Under the pieces are notes generated by a model that was not told the DNA's origin, made no database searches, and saw only the letters and a list, made by a program, of their open reading frames with translations. From Phytoseiulus persimilis (lineage: Eukaryota; Arthropoda; Arachnida; Mesostigmata; Phytoseiidae): a stretch of DNA of 64,000 nt. The position numbers and the translations under genes are program-made. How positions within the stretch are numbered: position 1 is the stretch's first letter; each line of letters opens with the position of its first letter. Below are positions 48,001-61,000 of this stretch, piece after piece. The DNA lies in assembly GCA_037576195.1 (NCBI GenBank), contig CM075103.1, positions 31,766,723 through 31,830,722 of the forward strand, in the 5' to 3' direction.

Positions 48001-50659
48001 TCCGCATCCACGTGAGGCAGAAAGGCAATCGTCGCGAGGCGCGGGGACGACTTCGTAGACGTATCGAAGGATGCAGCCGGAGGAAGGCTTGCATTATGGC
48101 GGAGCTGGGCGATCAAAATGTGGAGCTGGGACGCCATAAACCTATTCCGAGATCGTCTGATCATCCTACACATTCTCAAACTCTTTCCCGAGTCGTCGGT
48201 TGGGGCGCTGCAGCGATGAAGCGCAACACACGTCGCTTTCCGCTGAACATTCAACCAGCTTGTTCGTTCCGGAAGACCGTTGGCGCTGGAAGCGCGCCCA
48301 GAGCAGAGCCATTCCGCAATCTGGAACTGAGATTCACAGTAGACCGCAGAATGAATCCAGCAGTAACTGTTCTCCGAGTTCGTCTACCCTCTCACGTCTC
48401 CAGGAATACGTGATGAGTGTTATCTCCGAAAAGAACACATGAGCTGGCACGACCAGGCTGTGTTCTTTGACGCTGAACTGTCCATGAGCTGCGCCGATCC
48501 TTAAACCGAAGAGTTTCTCCCGCGTGCTGCGGTATGTATCGGGTAAAATCTCAAGTCACAGATTTGTCAAGGGTTTTCGCATGGTGGTCCGTGTGTTCTC
48601 GCTCGAAATCAACAACCCTCTCACCCCTGCGGCGTCGAAGCGTCGCAGACCCCGGCAGCGGTTTGAACCATTGAATTCACTCCGAATAGGGCACTGATTT
48701 GTCAATCGATGCAGAGCCCGGTCGCATGCAGAAATGCGAATTCGGCGGCAACGTTTACCCATTCTGCGTCTCATATCATGTGGATTCCACGGATACTTCG
48801 TTCGGCATACTTCAAACTGGGACAACGCTCTCCCCGAGGGGCTCCCTCTCATCGATAGGATATTCCTGCTGAACCCACATCTGTCACATGGTTCAAAAGT
48901 GAGTTTCCATGTTTCAGTCGAGGGTTCTGACGAGAGCGTAAAATGTAAATAGTGAAAGTATGCGCACACGTCGTCGGCGTCGTCCAAGACCCTGAACCCC
49001 GAGTCGAGATTAATCATAGAACGTTTCACCACCGTTCATGTAGCGAATCCCCGAGAAGAGAACTCCCAAACGTGACTCGAGCTTCAACCCTCCAGCTGCA
49101 CCGAGCCCCGGTGCCGCTTGCTCCTCATAGCTGCGAGGCGCAGACCTCGTGCTTACCACTCAGCACCGGCTCTGCGTTCTCCCTCCCGCTCAGTACTCCA
49201 CACCATGTGAGCTCAGTGGACGTGCGGTCGAGAATCAAGAGCGGTGGTCCAGAGAAACGTCAGCCAGTCAAAGGGCAGAGTCCGAGTTGCTACTCGGCGG
49301 GGTATTTATTACAGGGGTCAGTCAGGTATGAAAGCAACATCAAAAACTTTACAGTCCGTCGATATCTTGATGATAAAGACTCCGGTTACAGTCATGAGCA
49401 AGGTGAGCATTATACCCGCCAGAACAAAGACGACGCAGGGTGTGTCTTCAGTTTTGTCCGGCTCCATTAGAGTAGGGAATCGCGATGTAGAAATCACTCC
49501 CCGAGGTAAGATGACGGGGTGCTCGAATTCGCCACTCGGGAGCTGCCTCATCGGCTGGGCCACCGCGTCAAACAGAAGGGGGTGGGTCACGTTCTGGACG
49601 AGGTCTTATCAAGATTCCATCGGCTTCTAGCGGTCCTCGTGACATGCACTCAGTCTCGCCCCGGAGCTCTCCAAACGACGTCCTATCCGACATTGCGTTT
49701 CGTTGTCCACGGGCAACGAATTACCCATTCACTGAGATTAGCTCTGGAATCATACGCCGCTAGATTCCCCTTGTTCTTCGCTTCTGTCCGCCCTTTTAGA
49801 GAAACCAAACCCGGTTTACGATGTTTCCGGTCGGAGCGAAGAGGTCGGAGAGGTATCGATAAGACTTGTTCGCTTCCAATTGACTCCATCAGCGGCGATT
49901 GCAAGCTTACGATTCACATACGGCGGGTGAATAATGTATTCAGAGGGATGCGCCCGCTCTCTGCCTGGAATCTCATGATCCCACGATGCATGGAGGAACT
50001 TTCCGAGGGGATGTCGATGGAAACGAAGAGTACCATCGCAAGCGAACGACGCCATCTTGGGGAACCATCGTGGACCCCTTGGAGTCCGCAGTTGGATCGA
50101 GGGTCACCGCGGAGACGTACGAAGGCGAGGCACAGCTCGTCCTTCGAGAACTGACGATCGTTTTCGAAGATTCGCCGTGAATTCGTTTCGTTCATGACCT
50201 CGGATGGTCGCTCCTGCGTGTTGCGCTATCCACAGTGTACGAATCAGCTCATTTCCGGAACTGCAGGCCCGATCGCAGGGGGTCGTCGCTAGGGCGAAGT
50301 GTTGACAATAGAATATGCACCCCTCTTCACGCTCCGCCAAACTGTTCGGGAAGAGACTTCCCGCGCTCTTCTTCACGGCACTTCCCAGACGGCTCGGAAT
50401 CGGCAGTTCGACATCGAGCGTCATCTAGAAAAAGAGTCACTGGGGAGCTATGAAAGTTCAGGAAGAACGATATTTGGGGCTCATCTCTCCTGCTTCCGAG
50501 TGGCGAGCACCACGTTGAAATCGGTCTCTACAACGTATTTCGGCCTCCCATGCGTGGATTGGAGCAGTTCTCCTTCAGATTGTACGCGTGATTGAACTCC
50601 ACGTTCAGACAGAGCAGGACACTTGTGAATGACTCGTCTTTCGTTGTGCGTGATTGGAG
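39076..50659. other. Gene-poor region; unrecognised open frames only
   Basis: I found no protein family, tRNA or snRNA here. Frames with protein-like composition but no assignment include 44220-44023 (minus), 49032-48556 (minus) and 49590-49318 (minus). The last ends in a hydrophobic segment of about 25 residues, followed by TGA and an AATAAA on that strand. Long introns of an unseen gene are possible. Confidence 0.35.
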
Positions 50660-50745
50660 ACGCCAAACGACCGGACAGGTCCTTGTCCGTCCGGTTCATC
50701 CGGTATCCGATCCGGTTCCACCGGAAAAATGTCTGGTTTCTGGAA
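50660..50745. repeat. TCCGGT-rich degenerate repeat, copy 1
   Basis: CCGG-centred hexamers recur every 8-15 bp (CCGGACAGG, GTCCGTCCGGTTC, ATCCGGTATCCG, CCGGTTCCACCGG). A similar patch lies at 51305-51395. Confidence 0.45.
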
Positions 50746-51304
50746 TTTCGGGATAGAATGTCCGAAGTTCAGGATTAAAAGAGATAATTCTCTCGAAGCC
50801 CGGTTTGATTCCAAGACCTCTAGGGAGCAAATGTCCGGCTCTGGAGAGCATTTACCTCGTGAGAACGCATTGCGCCCGTGGACGGTTGAACACCGTCTCC
50901 GAAGGCCGCTGTTTCGTTGGCTAGCGGACTCACAGTGATGAGAAAGTCGTCCGCGCCAACCCTCGCAAGAGCATAGCGAGCGTCCCCTCGTGGCAGACTG
51001 AAAACGTGAGTTTCCCACGAAAAGACGGATTTCCGGCGAGAAAAGCTATAAATACCTTACTAGATGTTCGAATAGCATTATTTCGGGGAGCACTTTGAGC
51101 GGAGGCCCTCCAGAAATTCGCACTTGGAGAAGGAACGATTAATGAACCCGGTGCTCGGAGGAACAGATCTTAGTTATAATTGAAGAGAGGGTGAAGTTCA
51201 CTATGACTCCTCATCCTAGTATTTGGGACTCACCATTGCTGCATGGTATGAGGGCAACATATCGGAGCTTGAGCCTCTCCCAGTTAAATAAATTGGTGGA
51301 TCTG

Positions 51305-51395
51305 GAAATGTTCGGTTCGTTGTCCGGTTCCGCCACTGATGTCCTGTTCGGACCATGTCCGGTTTTCATGAAAAAAATGACCGGTCATATGGTGT
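51305..51395. repeat. TCCGGT-rich degenerate repeat, copy 2
   Basis: Contains GTTCGGTTCG, TTGTCCGGTTCCGCC, TGTTCGGACC, TGTCCGGTTTTC and GACCGGTC, the same motif family as 50660-50745. Confidence 0.45.
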
Positions 51396-53013
51396 CCCTA
51401 TCCATGGTCGGAAGACCACAAGGTGGTGTCGTACCCGGCTCTGACTCGGGAGCGATACGATGAGTCTCTCGCCTTGCTCCAAAAGGGAACCCCTTTTGAC
51501 TGGATGTTGGAACTTGTTCAGCTTGACGGCGTGCCGGAGAATCCACGTGTCGTTGTTGTACTGGGGACATTGAAATATTGGTACCGATTCCAGTGTGCGA
51601 CACGATGAGCTCCTGTTGATCCTGGATTCAGCGATCTCGGAATCCTACCCGAGAATGTTCAAATGGCCGATCCGACAACGGAGTTTGCGGGGAGGATCCC
51701 CCCCCCCGACAGAGATTCACAAGACCGCATCCACAAGAATGCCGACCTCAAGTTCTCGAGGCCCGTGATGAGCCTCTGCTACGGGACAACACTGAGGACA
51801 AGACAAGGAATCGTACCGACGATCTTGTGCTTCGACTTCCGAGGTTTCCAGGTGGAGCAAACTTGACCGTGGGCATCCCTCGCGTAGCTCAGGGTAGGAA
51901 CCCCGAGAGAATTTCGCTAAATTTGATCCGTGGTTCTCGGCAATCACTCTGCGCAGCGCTGTCGCTTCGCAAAACTTCAGAGAGCGTTTCAGAGTAAACC
52001 AAGAGTTTGGCCCTGGCCACTATTGGAGTTTGAAACTACTGTCGTCTGGAGGTCCGTACTTCCCCCACGCAAACGTCACTCACTGTTCATCATCTGTACG
52101 TTCGTGAAAACAGTTTCTTTGCTTGGCGGTCTAAAGCCTCGGCACATGTCGTAATCCTCACCGAAATTGAACGCGGTCTTCTGAAAGACCTCGAATATCT
52201 GAGCTTCGAGTTTGGGGTGGGAATTGAGAGACACACTGTTTTCGGCGCGCACTGGAGATAATCTCGATTTTCACACACAATCATCCGGTTGGCGAGTCTC
52301 GGCTCAGAGCGTCGTCCTCACAACAAGCCTGGAGGTTCAGCTCATCATATTCGATTCTCATTCTCAATAGATAGACTTGAAAAGCGAGCGCAGAACGACC
52401 GGTCGGTCCCTGGTGCGATTCGCGTTCTTCTGCTCTACGGAAGCATGGACCCCAAACAAGTCTCCGAACGAAGTGGGCGATTGATAGCACGGATTCTTGA
52501 CGGAGACGTTCCCTCGAGTCGAGAAGAGCCCAAGTGATTTGTTTGCGTCAAGGTCAGCAACGATTGTCTCGATAACGATCGCCGTTCTACGATCGAAGGT
52601 AGCGTATACGTTGGCGAACATATTCACCGCTCGCGGACTTCGACTCCTCGGGTTTTGGAATATGAAATCCGTCCAAGCCCCCCGCCCCGAGATTCTGACT
52701 CATGAGTCCTCACTTCGAATGTGCAAAGCTACCGTAACTGGAAAAACCCTCCCTACCATTGAAACAGTCAGCTCGGAAACCAGAATCCCCCAGCGGGTGA
52801 ATAAGTTCGATCGAGTACAGCCGTCTACTTGCGCTGCTTCTCAGATCTCGGACTCTTTGGGGAGAATTCTGCTTTCGGAGTGATTTTCGCGTGTTCAGAT
52901 CCCGCTTTCCTGCGAAAACGGCCTCAGCGAGGGAAGAGTCCCTAAAAAGTTTCAGGTTGTGAGGCGATCCCGCCTTCGTACAAGAATGGAATCGGGAAGC
53001 AGTCAAGTCGTTC

Positions 53014-53937
53014 GTGCCACGCCTAGGTAGTGAGACTACCGACGTGGGTGTTCTGGAAGATCTCGTCAGTGACCTGGAGCAACGGTCCGACACAATCACA
53101 GCGTTCGTGAAACTTCCAGAGCTCATCAAATCACCGGAGGCTCGATTGATTACTGTTGAAGGTCAGTTACGGATTGTCGATACGGTCCGATCAAAACCGA
53201 GCTCCGATTTCATCCGACCTTTCGGAGAGGTTCTAGCCAACAACCCTGCATTTGAGAAACTTGGAGCCTTCCTAGCTGACGTGTCCGAGATTTTCCAACC
53301 AGGTCTATTTCGCAACGTTGAGGGGGAAAGGTTCTCCTGGATTCTCAGCAACATCATCGCCGACTGTCATCATAGGCTTTCGAAGGACAGCATAGCGGCG
53401 AAGGCTCCAAGTTTTTCGGAATCAGGCTCGTTGGCTGGGAACTCTTCAAAGCGTTGGAGGAAATCGCAATCGGTTTTGATCGGATTGTATCTGATTCTCA
53501 GACACCAAACAAAAGTGGCGGTCAATATCCTGTCCGGTGTTTTGGCATCTCTAATGATGAATGAACGGTGGGGCTGTGACGCACGCTCTGACATCCATTG
53601 GATGTTATTCCTCTTATTCCGAGCAGTTCAATCCTTCCTCGAGCCAATCGCTTTTCTTTCCAGAGATGTGAAGCTGCCGCAGGATCCTATCACTCGTCGA
53701 ATCCTCTGGAGTTGGAGGGATCGCTCAACGATCCTCGGCTTTTCAGCAGAATACTTTCCCGGTTCAGATAGAGATAAGGAACCCCCCCGCCCCTCCCTGA
53801 ACGCCGTTCTGCTGTGGAAACATATACGGATGCACGAGTGTCCTGCCGAGAGCTATGCCGATCGTCCTGCCGGTGGTTTGATTTCCGTTGCACGTTCATC
53901 TGGGCGTTGCCTCCTTCCCGTCTCAGGAGCGCTCGGA
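53014..53937 (+). other. 308-codon open frame of unknown identity
   Basis: The longest uninterrupted frame in the gene-poor half. It starts at an alternative (GTG-type) codon, so it would have to be an internal exon or a relic. The first ~120 codons look protein-like (VLEDLVSDLEQ, FGEVLANNPAFEKLGAFLAD, SWILSNIIADC). The later part is less convincing. A segment of it is repeated in inverted orientation just downstream. No known domain. Confidence 0.3.
53167..53502. repeat. Inverted duplication of a protein-like segment
   Basis: The plus-strand arm (53167-53287) and minus-strand arm (53502-53382) align without gaps over about 120 bp in the same reading frame. Both encode LRI, then DF...F.E..AN.P..EKLGAF.A...S. 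They share AAACTTGGAGCCTTC exactly. Confidence 0.75.
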
Positions 53938-56900
53938 TGACGAGGTGTTCCGATGAGCAGCTCCGATACATCCGCCGAGCTCCAATCACTTCCCTGAGGA
54001 GCAACATTCTTGGAAGTCGAATCGAATGAACGAGAAGCGATCTAACTCCTCTTGACCCTCGGATTTTTCGAATTCCTCCAGAACCCGACTCCCCCATCCA
54101 CCTGAGTCGCATTCTCTTCGTTCCTGTTTTGTTCCGATCAGCTGCCGGCTAACGCAACCGTCGATGTCCGAGAAGGGAGCAGCCACATTCAGTCCTCGCA
54201 ATACGAACGACGTCTCATCTGAGGTTGAGCGGGGCATTCTCGAACGCAGCTTTCCCCCTCCTCTATCGAAGTTTCTTCACGCGGCGAGAGCTATACAGTG
54301 CGGTAGCTCCAGTGGAGCTCCCGTTTCGCAAACGATCACTTCTTGGAGGCTTGCCACCAGAAACCGTAGCCGATTGGACTCGCGCTGTCGTCCGCGATGA
54401 CATTGGTCACGCTCCGCGTTCCGACACTTGTAGCGGAGCACAAACAGACGAGCGTTTGATTCACTGAGACCCCGGTTCATGCGATGAATATTCAAGCTTC
54501 GTAAAGGCCATCACTGCGGCGAACGAGCTCGGTCAGCTGGCCGCAGAGCCGGAATCGCGAGAACAACGCCGCGCCGGTCATCTCAGAGCGCGAGGACTGG
54601 TGAAAATACCACTCCAGCTCAACCATAACTGAATTACACGGCGCACCTTTCGAGGGGGCAAGCGCAGCCAGCCAGAGTCGTATAAACACCGGTCCTGTTT
54701 GTTCACATGACGATGCCAGACGGGGAATCGTAAAATACACATTGCTGTCGAAATTAGCTCTGGAGGGTTCCGGCTGGCGGTCTCGCGAGAGCCGCTGCTT
54801 GCCGCGGTCGTACGCGGGCGCACTGACAAAGGCAATTTCCGGACTTGAGCTGTTCCGGCGGGTGAGCGGGCAAACGGCCGGGTGGACGGGCAAACACGCG
54901 GGGAGCGGCCGTCAACATTGCCACTCACGGCTTGCCTCACAATCTCCCGCGCCCCCGCAGCGGTGTCGTGCAATCTCTCCCGCGGCGTCGTCCGCTCATC
55001 TGCCCGTTCGTCGCTGTCGCTCGGCATTCTCACTCTAGCTCGCGTTGGAACGGAGCTGTGCGAGATTCGGTCACCATCTCTCTTGTTGAATATATAATGG
55101 GAACTCTAATCTACATCTTTATTAAATCGGCTGCGTCAATATGATAGATCCGATCGCCCGCTCATATCCGGCTCCGTTTGACCGTCCCGGATCCGTCGAA
55201 ACCGTTCCAGTCCCAGGAATGCCCCCCTCCCCCCTTCTCGCCCTCCGCCCGGGGACTCCGGACTGGAACGCGTCGTGCGCCAGGAGGGGACGGAAGAGGA
55301 TACAGTTCCTCTCTCAATCCCTTCCTGGACCAGGAACACGAGCTGTTTTTCATTTATCGCAACGGGGAAGCTGGCTCCCCTCTTATCATCTGAAACCCGG
55401 CGAGGGGTTCGCCACGGTTTGTCGCTCGGAATCGTAGAGTCATCTTCAACAATGTTCGATGTCGTAGCGACTGGAGAAGTGGAGTTACGAGCTGGAAAAA
55501 TTGAGGGCATGTTGTGGAGCACATTCATTGGGCTGCCGGGGCTGAGTTCATCGATTCACGGCGTATACGGGGCGACAGGGCTAAATTGAACACATACAGG
55601 GCGGCTTTTCCGGGTCGGCAATTCCCAGTTACGAATTCAAGAGAGCTTGGTTCTCTCCCGACCACTTCGAGGAGTCCCTAAATAGAGGAAACGTGAACTT
55701 TGCAACGCTCTCCTGGAAGCAATTCAATCGAATCCGATCAAATCACGAGAGAGAGCGTCTCGGAACGCTCCATCGACCCCTCTTTGATTTCTGGAAAAAT
55801 CTCGAAGAATGACTGAATCTGAATCCTCGTCCGGACATCATCTCGTGTTTATGTGGAAGATTTCGGCATCTCCCCCATCCAAACTGAAATCCTAGGTAAA
55901 ACTTCCTGGAACTTTCAACTGAGGGTCGAATCTTGTTATCTGAGGTTGCGGAGGAGACGCGTGGGAGAAGTTACCAGTTTCTCGATAGGTCGCAAACGGG
56001 AAAGGAAGTATTCTCCAAAAAGCTTGCTCTCGCGACACCTTCCCCTTTCGACACCAATTTTGACAAGATGGGAAGCGTGAATCGAAGCGGCGCCCGTTCT
56101 CATCTGTTACGAGTGTTCCAGAGTCGAGCGGAGTCGCTGCCGTCAAGAGGTTGAACAACTACTGAGAGAGAGACCACTGAATGAGGATCTATTGTTGTAT
56201 TCAATCAAGCTCACGTTTCCCGCCTGCCAGGGGCGATCGCTTAAAACTCGAGAAGAACGTCGCTCTCGACGAGAGCACGGGGTCTTCTGCTTCGGAATCT
56301 GCAATCAACATTAAGTTTCAGCCGTGACCGCGTTCGCTTGAAATGCGACTCGGCAACGAATCCGATGACGAAGGAATCTGACGAGTCAGCAAGATAGAAA
56401 TCATGCACAGAAGCGCATCGCGTCTGCGCGCTCTGCCCTCGCGTCGTCTCACTTCACCCCCGCATGGTCGGCTGAGGTGGAGCGAGAATTTCGATGAGGG
56501 AAAATGTTCTGAACGATCGGCGACGGTCTTCCGCTTTTGGAAAATCAGGTGAAAGCTCCTTCGCAATCGATGAAAACTTTGTGTCGGCCGATTCCTGAAT
56601 TTGTGAATTCGTGAAATCCGATTCTCGCTGCAGATTGCATGAATCTTCCCGCATTTTTCAGCGCATGAACTGACGGGCTCTAGTGATGATCTTGGTCAGC
56701 AGGGCTTTGTCCCGAGATCTGATCGTCTTAGACATCTCGTGGTGGAGAAATTGCACTCCTCTATCACTTGCCTCTCCCTGTTGCAATATGGAACACAACT
56801 GGGCTCCAAGCTCGGACGCTCTGAATAAAGCGCGGACCTTTCTGACAATATATCCGTCAGGGACGGTTCCCCGTGGAATCCTCACTCACCTGATTCTGCT

Positions 56901-58041
56901 TGATCACTCTCCAGCTTCTCAGAGCCGAGATATGATACTCTCTTCAGTGACGTGCCGGAACAGCGAAGCACACATTCTCGAGCTCAACATCGCGTGTAGG
57001 AATACAATTCGAAAATTCGATGTATTCATCGAGTTCAAGATGAAGTCGGAACTTACCCAAACACATCGTAGGGCAAGATGAACAGATCGATGACGTTTCT
57101 ATCGTAGAGGCGACGCGCAGCTAACACTAGTCAATGAAGAGCCGTTTGTTCGAGAGAAGCGCTGAGAAAATGAAGCGATAAAACCATAATCTATGCATTG
57201 TAAACTATGTAACTGAACTCCATGCCCGTCTATTTTCCGATCTTCCAGAGAGATACCCATCATTTAGAGGGTGCCATTCTGATATGGGGTTTCTATGGGA
57301 GCAGAGCACGCCCGTCTATTCCGACTGCCTTCCAAAGATAGCCCGTGCATGAGCGAGTAGCCATATTTTGGAGGAGGCTCTTATTCAGAGTTGGCATCGC
57401 ACATGAATAGGGAACGGACTGGAGGGATGAATGCTTGAACTTGCATGGCCTTCATGATGTCTTTCCCTTCCCGGCGTTGAATCGGGTCTCAAAATGGAAT
57501 TGTTACCCTGAAAGCCGAAAATCTCCCGAAAATCTTGATACCAGCTAGAATACGACTTTCCGAGTCGGAAGCTGAACGGCCAAGCTTGTAGATTGCGACG
57601 AAAGGAGGGGGACCAGGAGGCTGAAAGAGCTCTGCGGACTGGCATATATCCTGGTTTCGATAGGAATGGAGCTTCTAGGGATGTAGTTCAAGAGTATGGC
57701 GAGAATATTGATCTTTGTGATTCCTCCAAGCAGTCGTGCAATCAAACACAGGGGGGGATCGGTATTGTGATGAGCTCTGACAGTTTCGCGCACACTGAGG
57801 CCACGAAGACCATCGACAGACCTCCCGGCAGCGAGGAGGACGTGATGGCGTCCGGTTCTGTCTCACGACGGGCCCCGAGCCCAAGTACCTGGTGTGAGGT
57901 CTAAGTCGAAGGTCGGGGAGGGCGCGCTCGGAAAATTCCCAGCTTCTAAGTGTGATCTGAAACCGGTAGTAGAACCTCATCGATGACAGTTTCGAGGGAC
58001 TGATCCTCGGCTCCAGAGACGGATGGATGCATTCTCCGATC
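53938..58041. other. No gene recognised; CpG-rich patch near 54780-55040
   Basis: The CpG-rich patch is bordered on its right by TATATAAT (about 55090-55097). Read on the minus strand this could be a promoter with a GC-rich leader. A possible minus-strand intron with good signals (CAG|GTGAGT ... TTGTCAG) lies at about 56890-56832, but the coding frame around it is ambiguous. Confidence 0.3.
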
Positions 58042-58068
58042 GATCTCCGCTCTGCCAGAGCGGAGATC
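58042..58068. repeat. 27-bp near-perfect palindrome
   Basis: GATCTCCGCTCTG and CAGAGCGGAGATC are perfect reverse complements separated by one C. It could form a strong hairpin in DNA or RNA. No gene context is known. Confidence 0.8.
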
Positions 58069-61000
58069 TTTCTCGAAGTGGGGGAAACGAAAAGGCTTTT
58101 GAGGGGAAGCTGTTTCTCTGACCGGCATCGAGTGCATCTCCAGTGCATGGCATTGTAAGATTGTTGCTCGTTTCCCCCGGGTCCCGGAATGCTCACAAAA
58201 GCTATACACGTGGTTGAACCCCCAGTTCTTGGGACAATGAAAATGTGCTGCTCGACGAATCGCACGCACGGGAAGCCGGGCGCTCGTTGGAACAAAGACG
58301 GGGCCATTGTTCAAGAACCTGCTCGATGGTTGAGCGCCACGAGCATGAGTGCCAGTCTGCATAAAAGGTCCTGCTCTACAGGAGCGGTCGACTGGAAGAA
58401 AATAACGATCTGGCTCAGAACCAATGTACCTACTATAGTCGGAGCTTCATTGCTCCGTGCATGCGCTTCCTTTGTTCACGAATCACACCCGCAACAGGGG
58501 AACTCCCAAGAGCTGGCGCAGGAGAAAGTCCGCCGGCCTCGGAAGAAGATTAACTCGATTCCCAGACCCACGTTTTCCACCCTGCCTCAGAGTCTCCCGG
58601 CCGGCCGGCCGTCTGTCTCGTCAGGGACGAGCCCTATGAAGGGTAGGCGGACTCGCGTATATCTTGAAAATCATTGATAGGTCTCCCAACTGCCGACTCG
58701 AACCTAAGATCCGAGCTCCGGGACAGCCAATCTGGAGGACAAGACGGAAATTTGACCGGCGCTTGGGCTCGAAAATGGGCATTTCTGATGGAATGGAGTC
58801 CTCTCTCCCTGAGTTGGAGTCCCAAGGTCGTCTCACGGATTGAATCAAGGATCTCAGTATCAAGACATTTGCCGACCCCGCTGTCCGAGCTCCGGTTCCG
58901 CCGCTGTTCTCCAATAATCGACGAGAGCGTCCAAACAAACGATGAATCACGTGGTCCAATGTCCGTCGAGTCGACAACGTCGGAATTTCCGCGAGACGCC
59001 GACGAAGTTGATTTGTGGAGCCGCGGTATGTTATTCACGTCCTCATATTTGAGCATAAGACGCTCTCCCTGGTTGACGACAGCTCCGCGTACTTTGATTT
59101 CATGGCTTCTCGATCGGGGTCGCCATCGGCCGGCGGATAATTTCTCCGTTGTTCCGATCACGACGGAACGACTCTGCGGACGAATGAATCTGGCGAATCT
59201 CGGCTTGAAACTCTCTACTCGGCCTCCATGGATCTTTCCTCTATGACGGCCTCTATGAGATTTCATTCGCGCTCCATTGGAGTTGCATCATGATCGCACG
59301 AACTCGACTTACCGGAGGACGAGACTTAGGGATCTTCGGCTCCCACTTCCGTGACGAAAAAAGTGGGGGGATCATGTTCGGGCGGTGACCTTGCGTTCAC
59401 AGTGGGCATTGATCAATTAGTTAGAAAAGTGTGCGTCCAAATTCCTGAATTCTCGGACGAAGAGCATGGTGAGTGATAAATATCTGTTCACAAGCTGAGC
59501 GAATCCCGGAAGGAGGGAGTTCACTCCCGAATTAGTTTTACAGCCTCGCTTCGATCGGGTCGCAGTGGGATTCAACGAAGGCTGGTTTCATTTTTCTCGA
59601 CTAAAAGGGCATCTCTACAATCTCAAGGCCCATAGCGTCATTTAGATCTCCAAAATGAATTTGTGGCTAGAGAATTCGAAATTGGAGTGGTTGAAGTTCT
59701 GGGAGAGCTCCAGGTTCACTCTTGAGTCGCATCCCTTCACCCCCCCACCCCCTCTCTTCCTCTCCGCTCCCATGAGGTCCAGAGGGAGCCGACGCTGCTG
59801 TTCCCTACTGGAATCAGCTTCCAGGAGAGCGGAGAGGGCGGTTTACAACGGAACATCCGACTCGATGCACACAGGAACCTGGACTGCAATCTTTCGTTCA
59901 AGGCGGCTGTTTGGAAACCGCTGACGATTCTCCGGAACTCGACGGAAGTTTTCTAGCTGAATCACCTTCACGTTTCATTAAGCAGGTGGGCATCCGAAAT
60001 GCTGCGCGGAGAGCTCAACGCCGCGAACGGAAGTGTCTGTATTTTTATGTTCGGGCCACTCAAATTCGTCACGACCCTGTGTTCTTCTCAGTTCACTGAG
60101 GAGAATGCGACCCGAGTCCGAACTCGGATCGAGTTTCGAATTCCGCGCATCTCCCCTCCGCCCGGTGATAGGAAATCCTCCGCTGACCCTGTGGGAGGAG
60201 CCAGCTTCCGTCGTGAACGAGCGGTATGCGAGATCCGCCGCGCGGTTGAGAGTGCTTTGCAGATCCCGGTTGGAACGAGTTATAACACAGTTGCCGTCGG
60301 GTTTCGAACCGCATGGTTTGGGAGCAGCTCCGCCCCTTCAATGCTCGCGGTGCCGATGCACGGCCCCAAATCGAGAATCTCAGTCGTGTACGCCACTGGA
60401 CTCGGGCTAGAACGGGCAGTTTCCTCTGTAATTGGAATCATATCTCACATGCAAAACAGAGAGCACGGAAGACCTACCGCTCATCTGCGATGGATCAGCG
60501 GGAGCGGAACATTCAAGGCCAATGGCTGATCCCCAAAAGGAGTGGTTTCGGCCTTCTCTGTCTCCCCGCAGGTAATGTGGTAACAACCTTAGGAAGTTCC
60601 ACTGCAACAAACCCTCAACAAAACTTGCGGCCGGAAATCGGATGCGCCTCGATTGCAGCGTATTCCAGAGCACAAAACTCCCGAAGATCAGATGGGCCCG
60701 AGTCTTTTGTTCGCCCGGTGAAAACGACGTTCACTCCGGGAGTTTTTCCGCGGCAGCCCATTCCAGGCAACACGAGCCGTCTCGCTCGTTGCAGCAATCT
60801 GAAATGAACGGTTGAGCCGAGTCGCCCGTTATAATTGATAGGGACCCCGATGCCATATGCCTCAATCTGAAGCGGCACAGCCCGAGTGCACGACCCCCGA
60901 GCCGATTAGCGCATAGAAACTGCCGACGTATCTGCCGGCTGCTGTTGAACTGAAATAACGGGTGTCAAGAGAACGAGGAGCGGACACTCACGCGAAGACG

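Noticed and set aside
56658-57080. Two-exon minus-strand gene suggested by a good donor and acceptor near 56890/56832
   Set aside because: Two different downstream frames look equally plausible, and upstream frames hit stops. No family match.
58634-59266. Overlapping ~200-codon open frames on both strands
   Set aside because: Both strands are open over the same bases and neither shows a domain. This is typical of GC-balanced non-coding DNA in this window.
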